Shown here: one piece after another, positions 45,672-54,172 of the stretch
Numbering within the stretch: the first letter of the stretch is position 1
Layout of the letters: every line of letters begins with the position of its first letter
Assembly: GCF_000012945.1 (NCBI RefSeq)
Contig: NC_007510.1
Span: 2,294,001 to 2,358,000 of the forward strand
Length of the DNA stretch: 64,000 nt
Direction: 5' to 3'
From: Burkholderia lata
Lineage (GTDB): Bacteria > Pseudomonadota > Gammaproteobacteria > Burkholderiales > Burkholderiaceae
Made by a program: the position numbers and the translations under genes
The notes under the pieces: generated by a model
What the model was told of the DNA's origin: nothing
The model's input: only the letters and a program-made list of their open reading frames with translations
Database searches by the model: none

Positions 45672-46898
45672 TCACGCGGTCACCGTTTCCGGTCGCGCTT
45701 TCGCGAACGGGCGGAACATCGTCGCCATCAGGAACGCGCCTACGCCGATCGCGAACGAACCGACATACAGCCAGCCGTAGCTGCCGAACGTATCGACGAT
45801 CAGGCCGCCGGCCACAGGGCCCGCAGCCATCCCGAGGCTGCCGGCCATCGCGCAGCCGCCGATCACGGTGCCCATCATCCGCAGCGGGAAGTTCTCGCGC
45901 GCCAGCACCGAATACAGCGGCATCACGCCCGCGTAGATGAAGCCGAACACGACCGCGACCGCGTAGAACCCGTCGAGCGTGCGCACGAAGTCATACCCGA
46001 GCGCACCGAGCGCCTGCGCGAACAGCCCGGCCACCAGCATGCGCTTCGCGCCGATGCGGTCGCCCAGGATCCCGAACGCGATCCGGCCGCCCATGCCGGC
46101 AAGCCCTTCGACGCTGTAGATCGACACCGCGACGATCAACGGGATTCCGCACGTCACCGCGTAGCTGACCGTATGGAAGATCGGGCCCGAATGCGTGGCG
46201 CAGCAGAAGAAGTTGGTCAGCAGCAGCACGATGAACTGCGGCGAGCGCAGCGCATCCGCGACCGACATCGACATCGCCGCAGGCTCGCCGGCGGGCGCCG
46301 ATACCGCTGGAGCCGCATGCGCGCCTTCTAGCGCGGGTGCCCGGCGCACCAGCAGCGACACCGGGATCATCACGGCGGCCGCCAGCGCCGCAATCAGCAG
46401 CATCGACGTGCGCCAGTCGCGCACCGACACGAGCCATGCGGCCAGCGGGGCCATCGTCATCGGCGCCATCCCCATGCCGGCCGACACGAGCGACACCGCG
46501 AGGCTGCGGTGCGTGTCGAACCAGCCCGTCACGCAGGCCATCATCGGCGCGAATATCGCAGCCGTCGCGCCGCCGACGGCGAGGCCGAACGTGAGCTGGA
46601 ACGCGAGCAGCGACGGCGCGCGGCTCGCCAACGCCAGGCTCGCCGACAGCAGGACGGCACCCGTGATGACGACCGGACGCGTGCCGATGCGGTCCGACAG
46701 GCTGCCCCACGCCATGCTCGCAAAGGCCATCGCGATGAAGCCGACCGTCATCGCGCCGGAAATGCCGGTCATCGACCAGCCCGTGTCGCGCGCGATCGCA
46801 CGCAGGAACACCGGCAACGAAAACATCGCGCCGATCGCGATGCAGCCCATCAGGCCGCCCGCGGCGACGATGACCCAGCGGTATCGGGAATCCGGCAT
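45672..46898 (-). CDS. MFS transporter
   Basis: A 408-residue major facilitator with twelve predicted helices. The loop 2-3 motif is WGSLSDRIGTRPVV and the mirror motif is FGILGDRIGAKRML; the central loop holds an Ala/Pro-rich stretch (ALEGAHAAPAVSAPAGEP). It belongs to the anion-type (oxalate/formate-like, MCT-related) MFS branch by overall pattern. It is divergent from the GntR gene that heads the AprAB-like operon (starts 323 bases apart), so it probably imports or exports that pathway's substrate. Confidence 0.82.
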   Translation of the reverse strand: MPDSRYRWVIVAAGGLMGCIAIGAMFSLPVFLRAIARDTGWSMTGISGAMTVGFIAMAFASMAWGSLSDRIGTRPVVITGAVLLSASLALASRAPSLLAFQLTFGLAVGGATAAIFAPMMACVTGWFDTHRSLAVSLVSAGMGMAPMTMAPLAAWLVSVRDWRTSMLLIAALAAAVMIPVSLLVRRAPALEGAHAAPAVSAPAGEPAAMSMSVADALRSPQFIVLLLTNFFCCATHSGPIFHTVSYAVTCGIPLIVAVSIYSVEGLAGMGGRIAFGILGDRIGAKRMLVAGLFAQALGALGYDFVRTLDGFYAVAVVFGFIYAGVMPLYSVLARENFPLRMMGTVIGGCAMAGSLGMAAGPVAGGLIVDTFGSYGWLYVGSFAIGVGAFLMATMFRPFAKARPETVTA

Positions 46899-47163
46899 GG
46901 GGTGCCTCCTTGTCGTGACGGCAATCCTCGGGAACCGGGTGCCACGTGCGTGGCGCAATACCCGGTCGACATGGATACGACGGGCGACGCATCGAGAAAT
47001 CGACATGCGCGACGCACGCGCCGCTGCAATTTTCATTGTCCGCCGATCCGCTCTGCCCGCAACAGGCGGATCGGGCCGACACCCCATGCCGGATCGTTCG
47101 TTCGGTCTGCCCCTTGTCGCCGCGCTTTTCCGGAATCGGAAAGTCGAAATCAGAAATAGTTGG

Positions 47164-47192
47164 TTGGGGCGTGCAATCGCGCTCACTACACT
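47164..47192 (+). promoter_or_regulatory. candidate promoter of the GntR-AprAB-like operon
   Basis: TTGGGG and TACACT (47187-47192) are spaced by 17 bases. The predicted start of transcription, about 47199, would lie at the edge of the palindrome at 47201-47214. Moderate match only. Confidence 0.35.
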
Positions 47193-47200
47193 CGAGCGAT

Positions 47201-47214
47201 CTTGTCATAACAAG
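47201..47214. promoter_or_regulatory. HutC-type operator
   Basis: CTTGTCATAACAAG has perfect CTTGT/ACAAG arms with a four-base centre. The HutC subfamily of GntR regulators is known to bind CTTGT-N4-ACAAG type sites. It sits eight bases before the start of a HutC-type GntR gene, fitting autorepression. Confidence 0.6.
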
Positions 47215-47221
47215 TTGATCG

Positions 47222-47992
47222 ATGACCTCCCCCAACATCGTGCCGCTGTCGGCGGCCCCACTCTACGTGCAGATCAAGGACACGCTGCGCGCGCGCATTC
47301 TCGACGGCACCCATGCGCCGCACAGCCGGATGCCGTCCGAGCACGAACTCTGCGCGATGTTCGACGTCAGTCGCATCACGGTGCGCCAGGCGCTCGGCGA
47401 TCTGCAGAAGGAAGGACTGCTGTTCAAGCTGCACGGCAAGGGCACCTTCGTGTCGAAGCCGAAGGCATTCCAGAACGTGACGTCGCTGCAGGGCTTCGCC
47501 GAGGCGATGTCGTCGATGGGCTACGAGATCGTCAACCAGGTGCGCAGCTTCCGCACCGTCAAGGCCGATCGCCATCTCGCGACGAAGCTGAACGTGCCCG
47601 AAGGTGCGCCGCTCGTCGAAATTCATCGCGTGCGGCTGCTGAATCGCGAGCCCGTGTCGCTCGAACAGACGTGGGTGCCCGAAGCCGTCGGCAAGCGTCT
47701 CGCGGGCGCCGATCTCGCGACCCGCGACATTTTCCTGGTTCTGGAAAACGACTGCGGCATCCCGCTCGGTCATGCCGATGTGTCGATCGACGCGATCCTC
47801 GCCGACGACGAAATCGTCGATGCGCTGCACGTCGAGGAAAGCAGCCCCGTGCTGCGCATCGAGCGCCTCACGCACGACGCGTCGGGCGCACCGATCGACT
47901 ACGAATACCTCTACTTCCGCGGCGACGCCTTCCAGTACCGGCTGCGCATCGACCGGCAGAAGCCGCGCAAACCTGCAAGGAAACAGCGATGA
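47222..47992 (+). CDS. GntR-family regulator, HutC (UTRA) type
   Basis: A 256-residue regulator with winged helix YVQIKDTLRARILDGTHAPH, SEHELCAMFDVSRITVRQAL, LHGKGTFVSKPK, and a UTRA ligand-binding domain (LQGFAEAMSSMGYEIVNQV, LVEIHRVRLLNREPVSLEQTW in part). Its stop overlaps the start of the flavoprotein gene (ATGA at 47989-47992), so regulator and enzymes are one transcript. The effector is probably the substrate of the redox module. Confidence 0.9.
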   Translation: MTSPNIVPLSAAPLYVQIKDTLRARILDGTHAPHSRMPSEHELCAMFDVSRITVRQALGDLQKEGLLFKLHGKGTFVSKPKAFQNVTSLQGFAEAMSSMGYEIVNQVRSFRTVKADRHLATKLNVPEGAPLVEIHRVRLLNREPVSLEQTWVPEAVGKRLAGADLATRDIFLVLENDCGIPLGHADVSIDAILADDEIVDALHVEESSPVLRIERLTHDASGAPIDYEYLYFRGDAFQYRLRIDRQKPRKPARKQR

Positions 47993-49728
47993 CTACCCAT
48001 GTGCTCGAATACGACATCGTCGTGGTCGGCGGCGGCACCGCCGGCCCGATGGCGGCGATCAAGGCAAAGGAGCGCGATCCGTCCCTGCGCGTGCTGCTGC
48101 TCGAAAAAGCCAACGTGAAGCGCAGCGGCGCGATCTCGATGGGGATGGACGGCCTGAACAACGCGGTGATCCCCGGGCACGCGACGCCCGAGCAGTACAC
48201 GCGCGAGATCACGATCGCCAACGACGGGATCGTCGACCAGGAAGCCGTGTACGCGTATGCGGCGCACAGCTTCGCGACGATCGAGCAACTCGACCGCTGG
48301 GGCGTGAAGTTCGAGAAGGACGGCACCGGCGACTACGCGGTGAAGAAGGTTCATCACATGGGCTCGTACGTGCTGCCGATGCCGGAAGGACACGACATCA
48401 AGAAGGTGCTGTACCGGCAGCTGAAGCGCGCACGCATCGCGATCACGAACCGGATCGTCGCGACGCGCGTGCTGACCGACGCGCAAGGCCGCGCGAGCGG
48501 CGTGCTCGGCTTCGACTGCCGCACCGCCGAATTCCACGTGATCCGCGCGAAGGCCGTGATTCTCTGCTGCGGCGCGGCCGGCCGCCTCGGGCTACCGGCC
48601 TCGGGTTACCTGATGGGCACGTACGAGAACCCGACCAACGCAGGCGACGGTTATGCAATGGCGTATCACGCCGGTGCCGCGCTCGCGAATCTCGAATGCT
48701 TCCAGATCAACCCGCTGATCAAGGACTACAACGGCCCCGCGTGCGCGTACGTCACCGGCCCGCTCGGCGGCTTCACCGCGAACGGCAAGGGCGAACGCTT
48801 CATCGAATGCGATTACTGGAGCGGCCAGATGATGTGGGAGTTCTACCAGGAACTGCAAAGCGGCAACGGCCCCGTGTTCCTGAAGCTCGACCATCTCGCG
48901 GAAGAAACCATCCAGACGATCGAGCAGATCCTCCATACGAACGAGCGGCCGAGCCGTGGCCGCTTCCATGCGGGGCGCGGCACCGACTACCGCAGCCAGA
49001 TGATCGAGATGCACATCTCCGAGATCGGTTTCTGCAGCGGCCACAGCGCATCGGGCGTGTACGTGAACGCACGCGCGGAGACGACGGTGCCCGGGCTCTA
49101 CGCGGCCGGCGACATGGCGGCCGTCCCGCACAACTACATGCTCGGCGCATTCACGTACGGCTGGTTTGCCGGGCAGAATGCCGCCGACTACGTGGCCGGC
49201 CGAGAGCATGCGCCGGTGGACGACGAACAGGTCGCCGCCGAACGCACGCGCGTGCTCGCGCCGCTGCTGCGCGAGCGCGGCCTGGCACCAGCACAGGTCG
49301 AATACAAGCTGCGCCGCATGGTGAACGACTATCTGCAACCGCCGAAGGTGACGCGCAAGATGGAAATCGGGCTGCAACGCTTCGACGCCATTACTGAGGA
49401 TATCGAAGAGATCAAGGCGAGCCACCCGCACGAACTGATGCGCGCCGCCGAAGTGCGTGCGATTCGCGATTGCGCGGAAATGGCCGCGCGCGCGTCGCTG
49501 TTCCGCACCGAGAGCCGCTGGGGGCTGTACCACCATCGCGTCGACTTCCCGCATCGCAACGACGCCGAATGGTTCTGCCACACCTGGCTGCGCAAGGACG
49601 CCGACGGTGCGATGCGCAGCGAGAAGCGGCCGGTCGAACCGTACCTCGTGCCGCTTGCCGACGACGATCGCGCCGCCTACACGAATCTGCGCATCCGCGA
49701 ACCGGCCGCGCTCGCGGCCGCCCTTTGA
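47989..49728 (+). CDS. AprA-like FAD flavoprotein (fumarate reductase/adenylylsulfate reductase alpha family)
   Basis: A 579-residue flavoprotein. The FAD dinucleotide loop is VVVGGGTAGPMAAIKA (residues 11-26) with Glu39 binding ribose; EKANVKRSGAISMGMDGLNN (39-58) closely follows the AprA pattern. Also seen are ILCCGAAGRLGLPASG, a histidine in FCSGHSASGVYV (His352) at the position of an AprA active-site histidine, GLYAAGDMAAVPH and a helical C-terminal domain. AprA forms AMP and sulfite from APS in sulfate reducers; none of the partner genes (sat, dsr, qmo) is seen here, so the substrate is likely different. The ferredoxin partner follows 10 bases later. Confidence 0.85.
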   Translation: MTTHVLEYDIVVVGGGTAGPMAAIKAKERDPSLRVLLLEKANVKRSGAISMGMDGLNNAVIPGHATPEQYTREITIANDGIVDQEAVYAYAAHSFATIEQLDRWGVKFEKDGTGDYAVKKVHHMGSYVLPMPEGHDIKKVLYRQLKRARIAITNRIVATRVLTDAQGRASGVLGFDCRTAEFHVIRAKAVILCCGAAGRLGLPASGYLMGTYENPTNAGDGYAMAYHAGAALANLECFQINPLIKDYNGPACAYVTGPLGGFTANGKGERFIECDYWSGQMMWEFYQELQSGNGPVFLKLDHLAEETIQTIEQILHTNERPSRGRFHAGRGTDYRSQMIEMHISEIGFCSGHSASGVYVNARAETTVPGLYAAGDMAAVPHNYMLGAFTYGWFAGQNAADYVAGREHAPVDDEQVAAERTRVLAPLLRERGLAPAQVEYKLRRMVNDYLQPPKVTRKMEIGLQRFDAITEDIEEIKASHPHELMRAAEVRAIRDCAEMAARASLFRTESRWGLYHHRVDFPHRNDAEWFCHTWLRKDADGAMRSEKRPVEPYLVPLADDDRAAYTNLRIREPAALAAAL

Positions 49729-49738
49729 GGAACCCGCC

Positions 49739-49984
49739 ATGTCCCATACCTCGCACGACATCTTCCAGCGCAGCAGCGCACCCGTCACGATCGACGAGAC
49801 CCTGTGCATCGCCGACAAGGGCTGCACCGTCTGCGTCGACGTGTGCCCGCTCGACCTGCTTGCGATCGACGTGTCCAAAGGCAAGGCCTATATGCAGTTC
49901 GACGAATGCTGGTACTGCATGCCGTGCGAGCGCGATTGCCCGACCGGCGCGGTCAAGGTCGACATCCCTTACCTGCTGCGCTGA
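49739..49984 (+). CDS. AprB-like 2x[4Fe-4S] ferredoxin
   Basis: An 81-residue ferredoxin with two clusters: Cys23, 29, 32, 36 (CIADKGCTVCVDVCP) and Cys57, 60, 63, 67 (CWYCMPCERDCPTGAV). The wider first-cluster spacing (C-x5-C) and the FDECWYCMPC segment match AprB rather than a generic bacterial ferredoxin; the C-terminal AprB tail that wraps the alpha subunit is mostly lacking, as it stops at DIPYLLR. It is the evident electron partner of the flavoprotein before it. Confidence 0.88.
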   Translation: MSHTSHDIFQRSSAPVTIDETLCIADKGCTVCVDVCPLDLLAIDVSKGKAYMQFDECWYCMPCERDCPTGAVKVDIPYLLR

Positions 49985-50015
49985 CCGCGCCCCTCAACGC
50001 CCTCTCCCGTCACTC

Positions 50016-51011
50016 ATGACCGATTCCTCCTTCGCTGCCGCGTTGCCCCGCGCACACGCCCCCGACGAAGCCGCACTCGTCGCCCGCCTCGCCGCGCCCG
50101 ATGCCGCCGTGCGCCGAGTCGCACTGTTCGAACTCGCCGATCTCGAGGACCCCGGGTTCGTGCCCGCTTTCATCGCCGCACTGCGCGACGATCCGTCGGC
50201 CGACGTGCGCGGCGAAGCAGCCCGGGTGCTCGGTGCGTGGGAGCAGCCCGACGTCGTCGACGCACTCTGCGGTGCACTGCTCGATCCGGACGACGACGTG
50301 CGCACCGCCGCGGCGCAAAGCCTGTCCGAACTGAAGGACACGGCATCGGGCGCGGTGCTGTGTCGATGGGCCGCCCGGCCCGAGCCGATCGTGCGCCGCG
50401 CCGTGCTACGCGGATTGCGCGAGTTGCGCGACCCCGATGCGTTCGCGCCCGCGCTGCACGCGCTCGACGCCGAACACGCCGCGGTGCGCGCCGAAGCCGT
50501 GGCGGTGCTCGGCTGGCTCAAGGATCCGCGTGCGCTGCCGCCGCTCGCACGCATCGCGACCACCGATGCCGCAGCGGACGTGCGACGACTCGCGGTCGGC
50601 GCAATCGGTTTCGCGGCGCCCGACGATGCGCCGACCATCCACGCACTGTTCGTCGCGCTACGCGATCACGAATGGCAGGTGCGCGAGGAAGCGGCCACGA
50701 CGCTCGGCAAGCTGCGCGTTGCGACCGCACGCGAACCCCTCGTCGCCGCGCTCGACGATGACTACTGGCAAGTGCGCTTGCGTGCCGCACGTGCGCTCGG
50801 GCAACTGCGCGATGCGGCTGCGGCGCCTGGCGTCGTCGCGCTGCTGTCGCATGCGATCAGCAACCTGCGCAAGGAGGCCGCGCTTGCGCTCGGTGAATTG
50901 CGCGACCGCACGACATTGCCCGCACTCACGCACGCACTGGAAGATCACGATCCGGAAGTACGAAAAGCCGTGCGGATCGCGATCCGGCAAATCGACGAGG
51001 CACCGCGATGA
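50016..51011 (+). CDS. HEAT-repeat (PBS lyase-type) protein
   Basis: A 331-residue alpha-solenoid of about nine HEAT repeats, e.g. DPSADVRGEAARVLGAWEQP, DPDDDVRTAAAQSLSELKDT, DHEWQVREEAATTLGKLRV, DDDYWQVRLRAARALGQLRD, DHDPEVRKAVRIAIRQID. Such repeats in phycobilin lyase-like proteins act as scaffolds or chaperones for cofactor proteins. It begins 31 bases after the ferredoxin and its stop overlaps the DUF971 start, so it belongs to the same operon and may assist cluster or flavin assembly or complex formation. No catalytic residues are recognisable. Confidence 0.82.
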   Translation: MTDSSFAAALPRAHAPDEAALVARLAAPDAAVRRVALFELADLEDPGFVPAFIAALRDDPSADVRGEAARVLGAWEQPDVVDALCGALLDPDDDVRTAAAQSLSELKDTASGAVLCRWAARPEPIVRRAVLRGLRELRDPDAFAPALHALDAEHAAVRAEAVAVLGWLKDPRALPPLARIATTDAAADVRRLAVGAIGFAAPDDAPTIHALFVALRDHEWQVREEAATTLGKLRVATAREPLVAALDDDYWQVRLRAARALGQLRDAAAAPGVVALLSHAISNLRKEAALALGELRDRTTLPALTHALEDHDPEVRKAVRIAIRQIDEAPR

Positions 51012-51295
51012 TCTCCCCGACCGAAATCGTGCTCGATCATCCGGCGCGGACGTTGACACTCAGCTGGCCGGACGGTCACACGCAACGCATCGGCTATGCA
51101 CAATTGCGCGTTGATTGCCCGTGTGCGGAATGCCGAAAGATCCGGCTCGACGGCGGTCGTGTCGATGCGCGGCCCGACCTGACGCTGGACAGCCTCGAAG
51201 CAGCCGGCTACGGCATCCGCGCGGTGTTCGGCGACGGTCATGCCCGCGGCATCTATCCGTGGCCGTATCTGGCGGACATGACGGCACGGCCGTGA
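51008..51295 (+). CDS. DUF971 protein
   Basis: A 95-residue DUF971 protein (the GBBH-like N-terminal domain): TEIVLDHPARTLTLSWPDG, YAQLRVDCPCAECR with conserved cysteines, and GIYPWPYLADM. DUF971 domains bind zinc through the Cys/His set and occur in Fe-S assembly (near ApbC/Mrp) and carnitine biosynthesis. It overlaps the HEAT gene by four bases and ends the operon. An Fe-S maturation role for the AprAB-like pair is plausible but unproven. Confidence 0.85.
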   Translation: MISPTEIVLDHPARTLTLSWPDGHTQRIGYAQLRVDCPCAECRKIRLDGGRVDARPDLTLDSLEAAGYGIRAVFGDGHARGIYPWPYLADMTARP

Positions 51296-51392
51296 CGTGG
51301 CGCGCGCGGGTGCGCGGACGAAATAGCGGGCGTGCAGAAACGCTGCGATACTGACGCCCACGATCGTCTCCACCCACCGTGGGAGCCAGAAC

Positions 51393-52277
51393 ATGCAAAC
51401 CGCAGTCGGATTCATCGGCCTCGGCGTGATGGGCACGCCGATGGCGCTCAATCTTGCGCGGGCCGGCACGCCGCTCGTCGTGTGGAGCCGGTCGCACGGC
51501 AGCGACGATGCACTGCGCGACGCCGGCGCGCGCGTGGCCGAGCACATCGACGACGTGTTCGCGAGCTGCCGCACCGTGATCCTGATGCTCGCGAACGACG
51601 CGGCGATCGACGCCGCCCTCGCGCGCGGCACGCCCGGTTTCGCCGCCCGTGTCGGCGGGCACACCATCGTGAACATGGGCACGAACGCCCCCGAGTATTC
51701 GCGCGCGCTGGCCGATGACATCGCTGCCGCGTCGGGCCGTTACGTCGAAGCGCCCGTGTCGGGGTCGCGCAAGCCGGCCGAAGCCGGGCAACTCGTCGTG
51801 ATGCTCGCCGGCGCACCGGACGACGTCGACGCCGTCCGCGCGCTCGTGAAGCCGCTGTGCCGCGACAGCTTCGTGTGCGGCGACGTCCCGTCGGCGCTGA
51901 CGATGAAGCTCGCCGTGAACCTGTTCCTGATCACGATGGTCACCGGCCTGACCGAAGCCACGCATTTCGCGCAACGCCACGGCATCGATCTCGCCCGTTT
52001 CGCCGACGTGCTGAACGCGGGCCCGATGGCGAGCGACGTGTCGCGTGTGAAGCTCGGCAAACTCGTCACCGCGGATTTTTCCGTGCAGGCCGCGATCACC
52101 GACGTGCTGAAAAATGCACGCCTCGTCGCCGAAGCCGCGCGCGGCATCGGCATCGCGTCACCGCTGCTCGACATCTGCCATGCGCTGTACGGCGAGACCG
52201 AGCGGGCCGGACATGGCGCGGACGACATGGTCGCCGTGATCCGCGCGATCGAGCAGCGCACCGACGACGCGCGATGA
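51393..52277 (+). CDS. NAD(P)-dependent beta-hydroxyacid dehydrogenase
   Basis: A 294-residue 6PGDH/HIBADH-like enzyme: VGFIGLGVMGTPMALNLARA, RYVEAPVSGSRKPAEAGQLV, catalytic Lys in ALTMKLAVNLFLI, and DVLKNARLVAEAARGIGI. The last motif and the KPAEAGQL loop resemble the glyoxylate/succinic semialdehyde reductase subgroup. It starts 98 bases after the DUF971 gene, so membership of that operon is uncertain. Confidence 0.82.
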   Translation: MQTAVGFIGLGVMGTPMALNLARAGTPLVVWSRSHGSDDALRDAGARVAEHIDDVFASCRTVILMLANDAAIDAALARGTPGFAARVGGHTIVNMGTNAPEYSRALADDIAAASGRYVEAPVSGSRKPAEAGQLVVMLAGAPDDVDAVRALVKPLCRDSFVCGDVPSALTMKLAVNLFLITMVTGLTEATHFAQRHGIDLARFADVLNAGPMASDVSRVKLGKLVTADFSVQAAITDVLKNARLVAEAARGIGIASPLLDICHALYGETERAGHGADDMVAVIRAIEQRTDDAR

Positions 52278-52328
52278 ATCGTCGCCGGCCATCCCACTCA
52301 CTCGAACGCACCCGCGCGTAGATCCATC

Positions 52329-52820
52329 ATGTCCGATTCGCCCCGCCCACCGACCGACGTCACCGCTTCCGTCCGCCCGGTTCCCGCCGTGATCGGCATC
52401 GTCCTGCGGGAACGCGACGTGCTGCTGGTACGCCGCGCCAATCCGCCCGATGCGGGCTGCTGGGGCTTTCCTGGCGGCAAGATCGAAGCGGGGGAATCGA
52501 TTGCGAACGCGGTCGTACGCGAGATCGCCGAAGAAACCACCGTCGACGTCGAAGCGCTCGACGCCTTTACCGCGCTGGATGCGTTCGATTACGATGCCGG
52601 CGGCGACGTGCGTCAGCATTTCGTCATGGTCGCGGTGCTGTGCCGATGGTTGCGCGGCACGCCTGCTGCCGGCGACGATGCGCTCGACGCGCGCTGGTTC
52701 GATCTCGCCGAGCTCGATCGCGATGATTTGCCGATGAGCGCAGGCGTTCGCGATGTCGCACGACGCGCGATCGAGCGTGCGGCGGACCTTGGCGACGCGC
52801 GGCGTCCGGCCAGTTCCTGA
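52329..52820 (+). CDS. NUDIX hydrolase
   Basis: A 163-residue NUDIX protein. The box is read in two parts, GGKIEAGESIANAVV and REIAEETTV; the helix REIAEE is intact, but the usual Gly after EE-x is Thr (EETTV), a departure from the consensus. WGFPGGK marks the MutT/ADP-ribose pyrophosphatase-like group. The substrate is unknown. It is 51 bases behind the dehydrogenase in the same direction. Confidence 0.85.
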   Translation: MSDSPRPPTDVTASVRPVPAVIGIVLRERDVLLVRRANPPDAGCWGFPGGKIEAGESIANAVVREIAEETTVDVEALDAFTALDAFDYDAGGDVRQHFVMVAVLCRWLRGTPAAGDDALDARWFDLAELDRDDLPMSAGVRDVARRAIERAADLGDARRPASS

Positions 52821-52933
52821 ATACCCGAAACGCCACCGTCTTTCTCGCAGCCCTTGCGAGCAGCCCGATCGGGGCCATGACGGCGTCGGCTACCCGCCGA
52901 ACTTTCCATTACAAATCAAAGACGGGCCAATCC

Positions 52934-53398
52934 ATGATCAGAATTCGCAAGTCCACCCAGGCCGACGGCGCACGCGTGCTGGATATCTGGCGCAACGCGG
53001 TCGACGCCACGCACCACTTCCTGAGCGACGACGACCGTCGCGCGATCGAATCCGAAGTCGTCGCGTTCCTGCCTGGTGCACCGCTCGATCTCGCCGTCGA
53101 CGATACCGACCGCGCGATCGGCTTCATGCTGCTCGACGGCAGTCACATGGAAGCCTTGTTCGTCGATCCCGCTTACCACGGCGCGGGTGTCGGGCGCCTG
53201 CTCGTGGAAGAGGCACTCGAGCGTCACCCCGACCTGTCGACCGACGTGAACGAACAGAACGAATCGGCAGCGGGATTCTATGAGCGGCTCGGCTTCGAGC
53301 GCACCGGGCGATCGGCGCTCGATGGACAAGGGCGCGCCTATCCGCTGATTCACCTGCGCTATCGCGCTGCGCCGCCGTCGTCGCCGCAGCACGCATGA
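52934..53398 (+). CDS. GNAT acetyltransferase, YjaB-like
   Basis: A 154-residue N-acetyltransferase: MIRIRKSTQADGARVLDIWR, the acetyl-CoA loop VDPAYHGAGVGRLLVEEAL, and ERLGFERTGRSALDGQGR. The pattern is that of E. coli YjaB. The ATG at 52934 has a weak leader; codons upstream to 52877 are not family-like. The substrate is unknown. Confidence 0.85.
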   Translation: MIRIRKSTQADGARVLDIWRNAVDATHHFLSDDDRRAIESEVVAFLPGAPLDLAVDDTDRAIGFMLLDGSHMEALFVDPAYHGAGVGRLLVEEALERHPDLSTDVNEQNESAAGFYERLGFERTGRSALDGQGRAYPLIHLRYRAAPPSSPQHA

Positions 53399-53525
53399 CC
53401 GTCGCCGGCGCGGGGTATCGCGCCGCGCTCCACGTCATGCGCACCGGGCACGCGAACTCGGCTGCCTGATACCGGGCCCGCTCCACGCATGCAGCATGCA
53501 CACCGGTACGCGGCCACGTGACACG

Positions 53526-54080
53526 TCATGTGCGACGCATCGGCAGCACACGTTCGGCCATTGCAACCGCGCGCTGCATGAAGCCGTTGAACCGGCCGGC
53601 GTCGCGCCGCAGCCCGGCCTGTTGTCCGCCGATCAGGCACAAGTGCACGGCCTGCCCGACGATCTCCGCCTCGCCCGACGTGCGCACCAGCCGGCGCGAC
53701 GTCTCGATCGCAAATGCGAGCCGCGCCGCGTCGACACGCTGCTGGAATTCCGCGACGAGCGGATCGTGCAGCGCCCACGCGCGGATCGCGATTTCACGCC
53801 CGGGCCGCTTCTCGGCCGCAATGCGCAGATAGCGCGCCAGCGTGTCGCCGGCACCGCGGCCGCCCGCCGCATACGCAAGCATGCGCGCGGTGTAGTCGTC
53901 TTCCCACGCGGTCAGCAAGGTCGTGACGAAGTCCTCGCGATTGCGGAAGTGGTGATAGAACGATCCGCGGGTCACGTTCAGCCGTCGCGCGAGACTCTCG
54001 GCCGAAATACCCGCATACCCTTCCCCGTCGAGGGCGTCGAAGCCCGCTGCAATCCAGTCGTTTCGCGTCAGTGTGCTCAT
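53526..54080 (-). CDS. TetR-family regulator
   Basis: A regulator of about 184 residues. The HTH is FDALDGEGYAGISAESLARR and LNVTRGSFYHHFRNREDFV, followed by an all-helical ligand domain. Three in-frame ATGs lie at 54092, 54086 and 54080. The one at 54080 (MSTLTRND) is chosen because the ATG at 54092 lies inside the palindrome proposed as its operator. It is divergent from the DJ-1 family gene, its likely target. Confidence 0.85.
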   Translation of the reverse strand: MSTLTRNDWIAAGFDALDGEGYAGISAESLARRLNVTRGSFYHHFRNREDFVTTLLTAWEDDYTARMLAYAAGGRGAGDTLARYLRIAAEKRPGREIAIRAWALHDPLVAEFQQRVDAARLAFAIETSRRLVRTSGEAEIVGQAVHLCLIGGQQAGLRRDAGRFNGFMQRAVAMAERVLPMRRT

Positions 54081-54089
54081 CGTCATCGC

Positions 54090-54106
54090 CATACAGGCTG
54101 TGTATG
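54090..54106. promoter_or_regulatory. TetR operator candidate
   Basis: CATACA-GGCTG-TGTATG, perfect six-base arms, located at the 5' end of the tetR-type gene and 67 bases before the divergent DJ-1 gene. Binding here would block both promoters. Confidence 0.55.
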
Positions 54107-54172
54107 GTGCGGCATGGACAGATAGGCTGCGGACTCTATCACGGCCGCCGCTTCCGCTGCGCGCCACTACGC

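Larger units (their letters stand above)
46899..47221. other. divergent control region between MFS and GntR genes
   Basis: The 323 bases have no supported gene. The right third carries the promoter and operator listed separately; the left part near 46905 has GGAGGC in the minus orientation serving the MFS gene. Confidence 0.5.

Noticed and set aside
47772..49397. A 541-codon plus-strand frame
   Set aside because: Out-of-frame shadow of the GntR and AprA-like genes; Arg-rich with no domain.
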